From NCBI GenBank assembly GCA_007844125.1, contig CM017557.1, positions 61,023,911-61,087,910 on the forward strand: DNA of 64,000 nt, read 5' to 3'. Below the pieces are notes generated by a model. That model did no database searches. It was not told where the DNA came from and was given only the letters and a program-made list of their open reading frames with translations. Origin of the DNA: Sinonovacula constricta (taxonomy: Eukaryota; Mollusca; Bivalvia; Cardiida; Solecurtidae). Made by a program: the position numbers and the translations under genes. Of the stretch, positions 1-12,163 are shown piece by piece; the first letter of the stretch is position 1, and each line of letters opens with the position of its first letter.

Positions 1-92
1 AAATCACCCAAAACCGGAGTTAAACATTTAAACATCTTTTTCTCGAAGCAACTTATCGGATACCACCTTTAAGGCCGAATAGAAAAATAAAA

Positions 93-373
93 CCGGTCGC
101 AATAGGTCGTAGGTGGTAGAGCGTCGGCTTGCGGATCGGGAGGTCGCGGGTTCGAATCCCGGCCGGGTCAAACCAAAGACTTTAAAGTTGGTAGTAGTGG
201 CTTCCCTCCTAACGCTCGGGGCTAAGGGAACAGCATTGCGCCTGACTCGTTAGTGTCAGTATAATGGACTGGCCGGGTTCAGTCCCTGGGCACATCATAA
301 GTGCCCCTGTGCTATAATGATAGAAATGTCGCTGCGCAGTATCGGCAAAGATGTCGGCAAATTCCAAATCCCA
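93..373 (+). mobile_element. tRNA-derived SINE, family A, copy 1
   Basis: The tRNA-like head starts CCGGTCGCAAT. It has a degenerate box A (TAGGTCGTAGGTGG) followed by GTAGAGCGTCGGCTTGCGG and a perfect box B (GGTTCGAATCC). The family-specific body (CAAACCAAAGAC, GTAGTAGTGGCTTCCCTCC, GACTGGCCGGGTTCAG) follows, ending CGGCAAATTCCAAATCCC. It is flanked by a 12-bp direct repeat AGAAAAATAAAA (81-92 and 374-385), the target-site duplication expected of LINE-mobilised SINEs. It lies just upstream of the exon at 435. Three relatives are at 2291, 35965 and 39475. Confidence 0.9.
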
Positions 374-434
374 AGAAAAATAAAAGCTATTATAATGGCA
401 CCATCTGTTTAGAATGTTCTTCTATGTCTTGCAG

Positions 435-527
435 TTTCTGTTCGGAGGATTAGCTGCATTCATGTTACAACGACATGCTGCTCGGTACGAAGATTCTGAC
501 CAGGCGAAACAACTAACCCAATGCGAC
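435..527 (+). CDS. Penultimate coding exon of a multi-pass membrane protein (5' part of gene outside window)
   Basis: A 93-bp exon bounded by a strong 3' splice site (pyrimidine-rich run ending TCTTGCAG at 434) and a consensus donor (GTAAGT from 528). Only the first frame is open; the other two hit stops, so the exon is 31 codons in phase 0. It begins FLFGGLAAFML, the end of a hydrophobic segment, then runs into a charged loop (QRHAARYEDSDQAKQLTQCD). It joins in phase to the exon at 2892, where the next membrane segment starts. I infer it carries the end of TM2 and the cytosolic loop before TM3 of a probable four-TM protein. Upstream exons lie before position 1. I do not recognise the family. 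Confidence 0.72.
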
Positions 528-964
528 GTAAGTTTCCGAATAGACTTATCGATACTGATTCTTGCATAATAAATGAATAGCTTACTTGCTGATTAAATAA
601 ATACAATGTGGGACAAGAGAGTATTGATGCAAATCACCAAAGGTTGCCGTCGAGGTTCTGTACATCAATGAATTTTTTGCCAACGAACAATTCGACCAAG
701 AAACAGCCAAACATCGTTGCAATTTAAAAATTTACAATATCATCAAATGTTCATAACTTAAAATCACATGCAGTAACGTTTTGTCTTTGGGCGCGTGGGA
801 AAAGGTTCGAATACAAACAACAGAATAGAGCATAACATTTGACTGGAACATAGTACATCATTGTAACAAATGTAATTATAATTTATGCATTCACATATGG
901 AACATTGACAATTACAAGTGAGTGATGTGTCGGCGACATTAAGATTTGATTGAGAATTAAAAGG

Positions 965-1045
965 CTAGGTATTTGTCGAGGTGGTGGAATGATTTTTATG
1001 ATTCCTAATGCTAATCGCGTGGGTTCGAGTCCCAGCTGGGTAAAA
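965..1045 (+). mobile_element. tRNA-like relic (SINE head)
   Basis: A GGGTTCGAGTCCCAG box B is preceded by GTCGAGGTGGTGGAATG and CTAATGCTAATCGCG, like a degraded tRNA head of Leu/Ser type. A similar CTAATC...GGTTTGAGTCCTAGCTGC segment occurs on the minus strand near 17880, so this is a repeat, not a working tRNA gene. No cloverleaf acceptor pairing is apparent. Confidence 0.5.
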
Positions 1046-2054
1046 AAGCGTTTTTTTTTGTGATGAGGTCTTTTCTCCGATTCACCAGCCAACCCATTCA
1101 GGCCAATGTTTTTCGGGCTCTATCTTGTTCTCATGTCTTGAATTGTCCGAACCCAAGATATTTTATAGCCTCGTTACTGAGTCTGGTGATAGGGTTAATG
1201 TTTAATTCTTTCGCTATCATTTTCTTCCTCTATAAAGAATAACGCATTTTACCACGAAAAAATCTACGATATATAGCGCTGTCCGTCTTGTTTCTACTTC
1301 TCTTTTTTTTTTGTTTTCAACGAATCTTTTCTTTTGAAGGCACTGTTTTAATATGATGGCCATTTTTTATCAAAAGTTGCGGCGCGCACTGGTATGATAG
1401 CAACAACACTAACTAAGCAGATTTACCTAAATTTTCAGATCGCAATTAAATCTTGAAAATGTTGAAGACAGGTTTCAAATTTATAAAATTCGTTCGCCGT
1501 ATGATTAGAAGTTAAAAAAAAATCATAACTAGTATTTACTATTTTCTTAGTTAATATTTTTGGCTGAATGACAAAATCCAACCCGCATACCCTGCTGAAA
1601 TCACTTTTGTTCATTTCGGTAGACCCCCCCCCACCCCCCCACTCCCCCACTGCCTCTAGGATTTTTCAAGAGGGACATAATACCACTTCCTTGATACTAC
1701 GGTTTCTTTCTAGCATTTACTTCTAAATAAATGAAAATATGTGTGGTAATGTTGCGATTTATGAAAATAGTGCATTACTATAAAAATGTTTGCATTACAA
1801 AATATTGGGGGCAGTGGTGCAATCTGTCCTCTTTGGAATTTTTTCTGTATTTTTTTATAAACATTTATTGTGAACTTTGCTTACTCACTCTGGAATGTCG
1901 TGCATACTATTCGATTTGCATGCTCAAACATTTGCTATCATCATATTATTCTATGAAATTAATCATATTATTTTTTTTCTATGGCATCATAGATTGTGTA
2001 ACTGTCTATAACTGTTTGTGTAAATTTGTGTACATGATTTATGTATGCTGTTAA

Positions 2055-2235
2055 TTTTGTTGTAGAATGCCGCATTGAAACAAGATTTTGGTGCAACAAC
2101 ATTATGATTATATGTCTTTATGTGTTAACGTCTTGAAATAAAGCTTATTATTATTATTATTATCATTATTATTATTACTGTTATTATTATTATTATTATC
2201 ATTATTATTAGTAGTAGTAGTACTGTTATTATTTT
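2055..2235 (+). mobile_element. LINE-like 3' end with (TTA)n tail
   Basis: The sequence runs CGTCTTGAAATAAAGCTTA into (TTA/TTATTATCA)n. An AATAAA-like signal followed directly by a short tandem tail is typical of the 3' ends of CR1/RTE-like non-LTR elements. No coding remnant is recognisable upstream. It lies in the intron of the membrane-protein gene. Confidence 0.4.
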
Positions 2236-2290
2236 CATATTTTCTTTAAATAAAGACATATACTCGTAAGGGATATCATCCGGGGGGTCA

Positions 2291-2562
2291 CCGGTCGCAA
2301 TAGCTCAAGTGGTAGAGCGTCGGCTTGCGGATCGTCGCGGGTTCAAACTCCGGCCCGGTTAAACCAAATACTTCAAAGTTGGTAGTAGTGGCCTCCCTCC
2401 TTACGCTCAGGGCTAAGGAAACAGCATTGCGCCTGACTCGTCGGTGTCAGTATAATTAACCGACCGGGTTCAGTCCCTAGGCACCACATAAGTGCCCCTA
2501 TGCTGTAATGATAAAATGTCACTGCAGAGTTTCGGCAAAAATGCCGGCAAATCCAATCCCAA
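2291..2562 (+). mobile_element. tRNA-derived SINE, family A, copy 2
   Basis: Same architecture as the copy at 93. Box A is intact (TAGCTCAAGTGG), box B is GGTTCAAACTCC, and the body ends GCCGGCAAATCCAATCCC. About 6 bp are missing from the head (GGATCGTCGCGGG where relatives read GGATCGGGAGGTCGCGGG). No clear target-site duplication was seen. A poly-C run follows. Confidence 0.88.
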
Positions 2563-2891
2563 TCCCTCGTCCGGTGGGGATTTTGTCTAGCCCCCCCCCC
2601 CCCCTCCTCGCCACCCACCCACTATGGTCAGATGAAAACACATCGTAATTAGAATGCAAACCGTGATATATTGGACACAAATATTAAATCTGTATTTATT
2701 AAACAAAATCTTTGCCTCTGTAGTTGTGTCAAATCGCTGACAATAACACAAAATTTAAGCGTTTAATTTTATCTTTTAAAAGCCAAACACTCACATCAGA
2801 TCTAACAATCAACATCTTGTAAACGACGACCTCTTCACTAGTTCATCACACAAATTCAAAGAAAAAATAATTTTACCATCGTTTTTACCAG

Positions 2892-3488
2892 ATGGTGGGA
2901 GTCCTTGTCACAACCGTCTTTACATTCGTTGGTTGCTTTATGGGTTTCGCCATGCTGGGCATCTCTGGAGTTTTTTCTAACGGCAACGACTGCTTCACCT
3001 GCGAAGAGGATCCGCACAAGGAATTAAACAAGACACTTGCAACTGCCATTTGTGCCATGTTGGCTGCTGCCGTCCTGTTATTAGTCATCAACATTTATGT
3101 CTTGGTAACTACGATGGGATCGTTTTGCGCCACTACCCAAAACAGGCCTACTACGAGGTTACAGCAACGTCAGATATTAGTAACCCAGATGGCGTTAAAT
3201 CAGCCGACAACGTCGCGCCAGCAGCAAATGGAAAATCCGGATGCCGCTGGATTGTTTGCGCCAAATCCTATGGCAGCGTATCCGCCCATGGTAACTCCAA
3301 CGGCACCGCCTCTTTTCGGAAACGCTAGCGCTCACAGGAAACAGGGAATGTCTGATTTGCAGAGGCAGAACCAACTTCTACAGCAACAGATTCAACTTAT
3401 GCAGCAACAGCAACAGCAACAGCAGCAATATGGTTTTGGTCCGCCACCTCAACCGCCAAGCTATGAATCTGTGGTAGGTTTTCGATAG
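2892..3488 (+). CDS. Terminal coding exon: membrane protein with Gln/Pro-rich tail and PPSY motif
   Basis: A 198-codon open frame ending in TAG, preceded at 2890-2891 by a splice-acceptor AG and in phase with the 435-527 exon. The first residue is probably an internal Met, not the initiator. Residues 1-25 and 51-74 are hydrophobic membrane segments. The loop between them holds a CFTC pair (Cys34, Cys37) and an NKT glycosylation sequon (46-48), so it is probably extracytoplasmic. Residues 76-198 form a Gln/Pro-rich tail with a CAG/CAA-encoded poly-Gln stretch (about 165-178), then PPPQPP and PPSY (188-191). PPxY motifs bind WW domains of Nedd4-type ubiquitin ligases, so ligase-controlled trafficking is plausible. 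The overall layout resembles tetraspan proteins (MS4A-like or claudin/TMEM-like), but I cannot name a family. Confidence 0.8.
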   Translation: MVGVLVTTVFTFVGCFMGFAMLGISGVFSNGNDCFTCEEDPHKELNKTLATAICAMLAAAVLLLVINIYVLVTTMGSFCATTQNRPTTRLQQRQILVTQMALNQPTTSRQQQMENPDAAGLFAPNPMAAYPPMVTPTAPPLFGNASAHRKQGMSDLQRQNQLLQQQIQLMQQQQQQQQQYGFGPPPQPPSYESVVGFR

Positions 3489-4042
3489 TTAAGGTTTTGT
3501 TAAAGTAATATCGGAGAAATTTGCACTGTGATTTGTCATATTTTTTTCATAAAAATACAACGGAAACAACAAGAATCAAATAATGAAAAATCGGACAAAC
3601 TGAAACTATTTTATATATGGAGAGTTGTCAATTATAAAAATTGGATTTTTGCTGATCATTTTTCAAATACAAAACCTGCTATATCCCTTCTAGGTGATGA
3701 AAACGTTTAACTTCGTGTTTGTTGATTTAGCTTTAAATTAAGTATATAATAAGTATAATGCTCCAAATACGTCGTGCTTTTAAGAAACCATTATATTATC
3801 TTTTTGTCTAACCATTTTGACATTACAATGAAACTAAAACATCGTGCTTATTTTTTTTGGAAAGTGGTTTTGAATGTTTTGATTTTTTCTACTTGCTACG
3901 CATTTTTATTTTTTTTGACCGAAAACACTAGTAATATCCGGAATGTTTATACTTGGGACCAATTACTAAATTTTAAAAAGCTGAAATTGTATTTGTAATG
4001 TTCATACATAAGTTGATTCTCACCATATCTGGTATTTGAAAA
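3489..4042. other. Probable 3' UTR and flanking AT-rich DNA
   Basis: Follows the stop codon at 3488. Strongly AT-rich with poly-T runs. I saw no unambiguous AATAAA before the MITE at 4043, so the cleavage site cannot be placed. The first AATAAA (about 4287) lies inside that MITE, which could therefore supply a polyadenylation signal. Confidence 0.35.
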
Positions 4043-4425
4043 TATGCACGTATCTGGGCCGTTTTTGAAGTTACGCACTATTACAAGGGAAATAACTTTT
4101 GTAGTAATACTTTTGAATATAATCGGTTCTTTTCTAATGAATAACAGCTTAAATGCGGACATGCGACGAACTTAACGCAAAATACGAACGACTAAAATCC
4201 TGACGTGTATAATTTATATTTAATCATTCTTAACCTTTTCAACGTGATTGGTGTGGTAGTAAGATTTTTAACATAGAAACTACGGAAATAAAATACCTAA
4301 TTCATAACCTGGATTAGGCATCGACTTTCTGGGTGTTTTTGGTACTTTTAATTCTCCGATTTTTCGAACGGAGATTACAGACGTGTGTAAAGTGCGTAAC
4401 GTGCGTTATGGCAAAAACGCGCCTG
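4043..4425. mobile_element. hAT-like MITE with 8-bp TSD (383 bp)
   Basis: The right end GTTATGGCAAAAACGCGCCTG mirrors the left end (degenerate CACGTATCTGGGCCGTTTTTG), giving imperfect terminal inverted repeats. It is flanked by an exact 8-bp duplication TTTGAAAA (4035-4042 and 4426-4433). Eight-bp duplications with CAG...CTG-type ends are characteristic of hAT transposons. No transposase frame remains. The 101-bp element at 15249 shares both ends and is an internal-deletion relative. Confidence 0.85.
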
Positions 4426-6749
4426 TTTGAAAAGTCATACCGATATAACACAATGATTGGTATGTTTTGCGATGCTGTGACTTAGCGGTTAAACTGCATA
4501 TCGGTTTTGCATCTGTTTTGTTTTGTAACATTGCTTTAATTGGCCCGTGCCAAAAAAGGAGTGATTGAAGTTTAACCTGGAATTTACCTGGTTCAATTTT
4601 ATGTAATGTTATCTTTATATTTATTTAAAGTTTATAATGATAAAAATCTCTCGACCTTTTATATACTGCTTTTTCGTTTATTGTAAAGAAAATGTGTTTG
4701 TTTTCATTTGTTGTAAAGTTTAGTTATACAGACTTCATCACAATAATATCTTAGTTCGTGAAAAAAAATAACATGATCTAAGGAAATAATTATAGATACA
4801 AAGTCTAAGTGGTAACATCTCATTTAGTTAACTTTGAATTCATCTACACTTTTAAATGTAATATCCGACAATGGACCTAGGGTATAGTAGCGTTTTGTTT
4901 GTATATTTTAGTGGTATTATAAATGAGCAATTTCAAATGAAGTTTAAGCAGACACATATATATTTTAAAAGTTGAAATCTGCTCGTACATTCAGAAGCAA
5001 ATACGTCATACGAACTTAGATTTCATAAATGTCCTTATTACGTGAATGTATAGTGTAGGGCCCAATCAAAGTTAAAATAAATCGCCAAAAACATATTTAA
5101 TTAAAATATTGTTAACAATTTACACGTAGTAAAGAGTCTAAATATTAGTTAAATATCAAAATCTAAAAAGTATGATTTTTGCATCTCGGTAACTAAAAAA
5201 AAAGACTGTACACTGATTTTGATTTGGGTAATCAACTTTACAGTTTTAATCAACACATTTGTATATATACAATTATATATACAATAATATATATAACTCT
5301 GTAACTTAATGAGTTTTTTTTAATATGGTTTATAAATTCAATTCAAATCTTTATTACATTAATCATTTTCATGCTTGTAGCACATTTTAACAATCACAGT
5401 TAAGTGAAGCAATGTTAACACAAATACACTCAATAGGCAGGTGCTTGCCTGAATAATAAATGTTATAGAAAACCATGCCAGTTAGATAAAGGGACAAAAT
5501 TACAGGTGAATATAAGATGGACAAAAACAGAAATTGTAGAAAGTGGAATGTTAATGGCGGAGGAATATAAATACTTAGATACCATAGGAAGAAAAAGAAG
5601 AAAGAAGAAAATGTGAAATTAAATATAAATATCATTTATTTGAATAGGATATTTTAGGCGCTGAACATTACTATCTACTCCATTCCTATTGAAAAAAAAA
5701 ACAGCAACAACTTGACAAGTAGATAATGAGACATTCTGACTTGCATACTGCATTCCACAAGATGTGATAACACTAGCTAAAGCTGATGTCATCATTCAAC
5801 AAAATGTAGATTTTTCAATTCAAATCGACCAACTAAGGAAGAGTATATATGAACGCAGAAAAAGCTAATATAGTTATAAAAAATACATAAAATAAATAAA
5901 ACTACAATAGGTTGAAACAAATTTGGTGCATTATTAATTATTTTGCATACATGGTGGTGCCTAATAAAAGAATTTTGGTATACAATGTGTGGATTTTATT
6001 ATTTTGCAACAAAAAGTCATGGTAAAGCCCCCATGTTGTTGGTAAAAATGTTAACAATGCACCAGCTTTTTTGTCAACCTATTTTAGTTGTATTTTTATT
6101 TAGATGATTTAAGCTATTTTATGATAATGTTTGTACATTCCTAGTGAGTCCTGATCATTTTTAACATTTTTTATCTGAGAAAGTCCCTTAGTTATCAGAT
6201 TCAAGTCACTAATACTACATATTTTATAACGTGATATCGATTAGAGCTGACAGAAATTTCGTGTTGCATATCTCGATTTTATTACATATTACATATCTGG
6301 CTAGCATGGTCGCCAGAAAATGTAACAACGCGAAATATTATAACTGTACGAAACATCATGTTGTTATTGCATATACATACTCGTACCAAGTTGCAATACG
6401 GCATTGTAAGATATATTTAGAACCCGCCGCCTGGCGGTTTAAGCCGCTTTGTCGCAAACATCTAATTAAGTTACATTATAATGTTTTTCTTATTTTGGTA
6501 GGTTAATATCGCAAAACAATAATCTTGTCGCAAAATTCTCTCATTGAAAAAATACTATTTATCGTCAGAGACTATATTAAGCAGAACCCTATTGAATTGT
6601 ACTGTACTTTGGGTTTTACGGTATACCGACACTTGATAGGTCACACGGCGCTGAATACAATTTAATTAGGGATGGAGAGAACCCCATTCCCATTGCGTCT
6701 ATAGTAGAGACAATGATGATGTCAGATTCATTTTTTTCTACTTGCGCCA
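4426..6749. other. AT-rich unassigned DNA
   Basis: No convincing exon or RNA gene. At about 5335-5370 an ATTCAATTCAAATCTTTATTAC stretch looks like the reverse complement of a LINE 3' tail, so a minus-strand retroposon fragment may occupy about 5335-5640. Short TATA palindromes occur at 5262-5295. Open frames at 5387-5635 and 6231-6506 have biased composition and no recognisable domain. Confidence 0.35.
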
Positions 6750-7225
6750 AAGACATAGATTATGGTAATTATTGATTATGTTGTGATGTTGATTATGCTA
6801 CGATATAGGTTATTTTTAAGATATTGGTAATATTGGGATGTTGATTATGTTAAGATATTGATAATGTTAAGATATTGATTTTGTTGAGATTTTTTTATGA
6901 TGTTGAGATATTGATTATGTTAAGATATTTGATTATAATAAGATATTGATTATGTTAAGATATTAATTATGTACAGATATTGATTATGTTAAGATATTAA
7001 TTATGTAAATATATTGATTATTTTAAGATATTGATTATGTTGAGATTTTTTTATTATGTTGAGATATTGATTATGTTAAGATATTTGATTATAATAAAAT
7101 ATTGATTATGTTAAGAATTAAGATATTGATCATGTTAAGATATTGATTATATTAAGATATTGATTATGTTAAGATATTGATTATATTGAGATATTGATTT
7201 TATTAAGATACTGATTATGTTGAAA
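6750..7225. repeat. 17-bp minisatellite, array 1
   Basis: About 28 imperfect tandem copies of GATTATGTTAAGATATT, with interspersed variants (GATTTTGTTGAGATTTTTT, TTGATTATAATAAGATA). A longer composite block recurs (6885-6955 resembles 7045-7110), showing amplification by unequal exchange of multi-unit segments. Related to the array at 8036. Confidence 0.9.
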
Positions 7226-8035
7226 TACTTATTAATATATATGATTGTCTCATTATTCCTATCCGTCCATTCACGCATAAGCCATGAATATTTATGATCA
7301 TTTACTGTATTACATATATGAAGTATATGCCAAAATAAATTCCTTACTCAATAATGTAAAATAAAACATGCTTTGCTATTGATATTTGTAAGTGTAATTC
7401 TATGCATTACTATGAAAAAGAAAAGCATGTTAAAACACTACAAATTATAATACTGTACATAATTTCAATCATGTTGAACGCATAACATCACCATTTCTGT
7501 TATTTAAACCCGATAGGCAGATCGTTTTGTTTCTTCTTCTGTCAGATTTCATAGAATATCACAGACTTTTTAATCATACTTTTCACAACTACTACGTTTA
7601 AGATCTTTCTTTTACTGCAAGACTTGTACAATATTTATCAATTTTAAGCAAACATAGCAATACTTTGCTTATTGGGTTTTCTTATCTATTATTGCTTATA
7701 AGTTTTCTCTTTAACAGTATATGTTGCAACCTTTTGTATAATGAAAATGTGTAACAGCTGTTCTATAACATAATTTAATTTGCTATGTCACCTTATAAAC
7801 TTGTTTTTAGAAACTATATTATCTTGTGTGTCCCCACATCCACCCCACACCCACCCTCACGAACTGCCCTACTAACAAAATATCCCTACTTCCATTAACA
7901 TCACCTGTATTCTAGAATTTCACTGGTTTGACCGAACTTAAGATTGTAATATATAAAACTTATGGTACATATCCTCATTTTTTACATTTATGTACATGAG
8001 TGTTAAGAAAATATTTGTCTTTCTGTCTGTCTCTC
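7226..8035. other. Unique AT-rich spacer between the two 17-bp arrays
   Basis: No gene or repeat recognised. A short C-rich stretch (CCCCACATCCACCCCACACC) lies at about 7835. Its position between related arrays suggests it was inserted into, or left between, one ancestral array. Confidence 0.3.
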
Positions 8036-8665
8036 TATTAATTATGTTGAGATACTGATTTTGTTTAAATGTTTCTTGTGTTAAAATACTGATTGTATTG
8101 AAATACTGATTATGATGAAATGCTGATTTTGTTCAAATACTGGTTATGTTAAAATACTGATTATATTGCAATACTGATTACGTTAAGATATTTATTATGC
8201 TGAAGTATTGATTATGTTGATTTTCTGACTATGTTGAGAATTATGTTGAAAAAAATGATTGTGTTGAAATAATGATTATGAAGAAATACTGATTAATTTG
8301 AAATATTGATTATGTTGAAATATTGATTATGTTGAAATATTCATTATGTTGAAATACTGATTATGTTGAAATACTGATTATGTTGAAATACTGATTATAA
8401 ATACATATTGATTATGTTGAAATATTGATTATGTTGAAATACTGATTATGTTAAAATACTGATTATAATAAAATGCTGATTATGTTGAAATACTAATTAT
8501 GTTGAAATACTGATTATAAATACATATTGATTATGTTGAAATATTCATTATGTTGATATACTGATTATGTTGAAATACTCATTATGTTAAAATATTGATT
8601 ATGCTGCAAAACCGATTATGATGAATAACAGATTATGTTTAGGTATTTTTGTCATAAATAATGTT
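8036..8665. repeat. 17-bp minisatellite, array 2
   Basis: About 36 tandem copies of GATTATGTTGAAATACT. This is the unit of array 1 with a diagnostic change (TTAAGATATT to TTGAAATACT). A composite TGATTATAAATACATATTGA variant appears twice (about 8392 and 8514), indicating multi-unit duplication within the array. Confidence 0.9.
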
Positions 8666-8963
8666 GAGATATTGCCTTTGCTGATATTATGTGCAGACTG
8701 GTAATGGAATCTTTTTAAAACTAACAGAAAATGTTATCAAGATATTGTTGTTATCTGAACTGGATTAAATTGTGTATGCTATATACATTTAGAATATAAT
8801 AAGGGAACAGTTCGTTTTCAGCATTTTAGAGTTGCTCACACATATGATAGGTAAGGGAAGACAAGGATTTATACTTGTGACTTGTGCCATTGGTTCTTCA
8901 CGAACATTTGTCTTGCGTGTCCTTCTACCAATTATAATATAAAGGCTTTCAGTATGTCATTGC

Positions 8964-8965
<2 letters not shown>

Positions 8966-9029
<64 letters not shown>

Positions 9030-9163
9030 ACACACACAGAAGGACGGTAAGACAAAGGGACACAGACAGACTGGCAGACAGACAGACAGACACACAGACA
9101 GACACACAGACAGACACACATTCAGACACACAGACATACAGAGAAAGCGAGAAAGAAAGATAT
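8966..9163. repeat. Compound microsatellite (GA)n-(CA)n-(CAGA)n
   Basis: A (GA) tract of about 60 bp, then (AC)5, then CAGACAGACAGACACA-type tetranucleotides and a short AAAG-rich end. It produces Ser/Leu- and Arg/Glu-repeat frames in several registers, none of which is a gene. Confidence 0.97.
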
Positions 9164-11431
9164 TTAAAAAAACTCTCTTTACTTTATTTTGTAATTTCTA
9201 TGCACCAACCTCATAAAATTATTTTGTCACATTTCATTGACAATCCTCTTATTATATATATATTACATAATATTTTTATATTTTGATATAGTGCCATCCG
9301 ATTTACAATGAATGTTTTGCACATTTTGCTTAGTTTTATATATTTTTTAATATAACCAAATGACACAAATAAAAAAGATGATTATTATTGTTCTTTTGCG
9401 ATGTCTTATTGTGTTTACGCCATTAAAATATAATCAGCACCACAAACATTGAAAAAACAAAAACAAACAATTTCTTGTTGCTCATTCAATAACCTTTTTG
9501 GTAAATACTTATATTGCCCTCATTTCAGACTTTAAACGGGCATCTGTGCAAAATGGTTTGGATTAAATACTAGTGGATATATATGACACACTTACACTGA
9601 TGATACTTTTTGTATTTGCACCTCAAATGATCACGAACGCCACGATAATATATTTATTAATCCTAAGATACCGCCAGTTGGGAATGTCTCATTGGAAATT
9701 ACCTTCTTTAAAGACCGCCCCATTCACTCCCCCCACTTCAACACACCTTCACACACAAGCAGATAATGCCATGTTATAAAATCACAGCTGGAATAGTTCA
9801 TTTGTGAGTTGTATCGAGGTATGTCATGTTGAAAAGGTTATAAAACTTTAAGTCACAATGTACTTGCGCTCACTGTACTGCCATTAGACCATTAGAAAAC
9901 AAGAATCTAATCTTCACCCATTTCATGATTCCATCGCAGCATGGGGCTGTGTTTAACCACTATCTGTTAAGTATAAACTTCAGACAACTGGGAATGCATC
10001 TGTTAATAATAAACTTTAATAAAACATCTTCAGACGTCACCTCTGAGCCAAAATAACCTCTTAGCGGCAACACGTGAATTTTCCGCCACCGGCATTAGTT
10101 TTATTTGCAAATAATTGTAATACTTTATATAAATGTAAGTAAAATTTGTGTCAGTCATGACCTCTACACAGCATCACCTCTCAGCAACAACAACGTTTGA
10201 ACACGCTTTCGACATATGACATTGTGGAGAGGTTGGACTGTATTATCAACTGGCGCTGCCTCGGTAAATGTAAATATTACACTATGTAAACTTGTGGTGT
10301 ATCTGCAAACAATACACTGTCATTAACTGGAAATTTAGGCCAGATGTCAATTTTATATCACAAAGAATCAGGCATCTTATGTTTTTTGTTCAAGCGATGT
10401 CTTCGTATCATGCATTTTTAAAACAATTAACGCACATAAAACATTTCTATTTTGTTTTGTTATTTTACGCATATTTTCATTTGGCGTCACAATTACATAC
10501 GATTAATCAATTGAGAGTCAAAAAATTAAATAGATGTAAAATAAAACATCGGTAATTTTATCTTGAGCCGAAAAAAATGCAAAAATCATTTAAAAGACAG
10601 AGCTATTGATAGGGTAATATATTATATTCTTTTATAGGTGTCAACCATTTGTATGTTCTGTAACCGTCAAGTTTGAAAGTTGGAGTTCAAAGGGAAGTAA
10701 TTGCAACAAGAATAAAATACACTAAAGTAATGTCCCTTCGATTAGCATTTTTATTTTACCGATGAGTGCGAGCATCGATGCATGAAAGACGTACATGCAG
10801 AAACATGGGCATTTTTTTTTAATGTTTAGAAATTTATGAAATATTTTTGTGCATGTCTGTGTGCTTGATGTAAACACGAACCACCATGAATTATAAAAAT
10901 CTCATAATCAACTCACCAAATGTGGATTTTATTATGAAAGATTTGTGAAAGTACTGGAATAAAACAGCAACTGCCAATCGACATCGACATCAATAACACC
11001 AGCACCCAACCGTCCAAAAACATTCTTAAAATCTTATTTTTGAAAGCTTTAGTGCAGCTTTATATCCATGATGACTTTTACAAGTGTAGTAGTGATCAGT
11101 GAAAATAATTTTAAAATTCGTAATACATTTTCTACAAACATTTTACGTTTTCAAGTACCAAACACATAATTTCAATTATATACAAAAAATATAATAACAT
11201 TTAGTTTCTTTATTAATTATAAATATTGTGAGTTACAAAAACTCCTTATAGTGCAGTTCGGACATTTTCATAACTTGTTTAATGATTTATATAATTTGAT
11301 AGAATAAAACATAATAATTGTTCAAAATATATATTTGTTACTCTTGAAATAACATTGAAAGTGATAAATATAAAACTATTTTAAAAGAAGTATTTTATCA
11401 TACATAAAAACAAGTTACAAGAGTACATTCT
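9164..11431. other. AT-rich unassigned DNA
   Basis: I see no exon, RNA gene or clear repeat. Open frames at 9573-9779 and 10292-10555 have AT-driven composition and no domain. A short low-complexity cluster of TAATTATAA-type motifs lies around 11160-11350. Confidence 0.3.
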
Positions 11432-11842
<411 letters not shown>

Positions 11843-12163
11843 ATTGTAATTATTATTAAAAGAGTTGATAAACGCCATCATTCGCAGAACAGCTGTATCA
11901 GAAACTGCCACTGGAGCAGAACTGTTTAACAGATTTACATGTAATGTTTGAAGAAATCTTATCTTTTATCCACAAACCGCCATAAAATCTACAAGACCAT
12001 TGACAAAGGTGTCACTTAAGTAGCCTTGTTTCTTGTTTACCCAGTCATTCTGTATTGACAATTTAAGTGGGGTATAATAACGAAAGTAAACATATTTCAC
12101 GTGCTTACTTATACACAATATCTACACCTGCCGCGTGATTTATCCGGGTCGCAAGCCGGTATC

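Larger units (their letters stand above)
528..2891 (+). other. Intron of the membrane-protein gene
   Basis: Starts GTAAGTTT and ends in a T-rich stretch TTTTTACCAG. It is phase 0 at both ends. It contains a tRNA-like SINE-head relic (about 965-1045), a LINE-like 3' end with a TTA tail (2055-2235) and a SINE (2291-2562). The rest is unique-looking AT-rich DNA with poly-C and poly-A runs. A 107-codon open frame at 1731-2054 is hydrophobic and Cys/Tyr-rich from AT-rich composition, and I do not regard it as a gene. Confidence 0.65.

Noticed and set aside
93..170. Functional tRNA gene at the box A/box B signatures (also 2291, 20910, 39475, 53323)
   Set aside because: Heads lack acceptor pairing, are followed by family-specific bodies, and recur as dispersed copies; they are SINEs.
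3050..3328. 92-codon +1-frame ORF inside the terminal exon
   Set aside because: A shadow frame of the membrane-protein exon, whose own frame has coherent topology and motifs.
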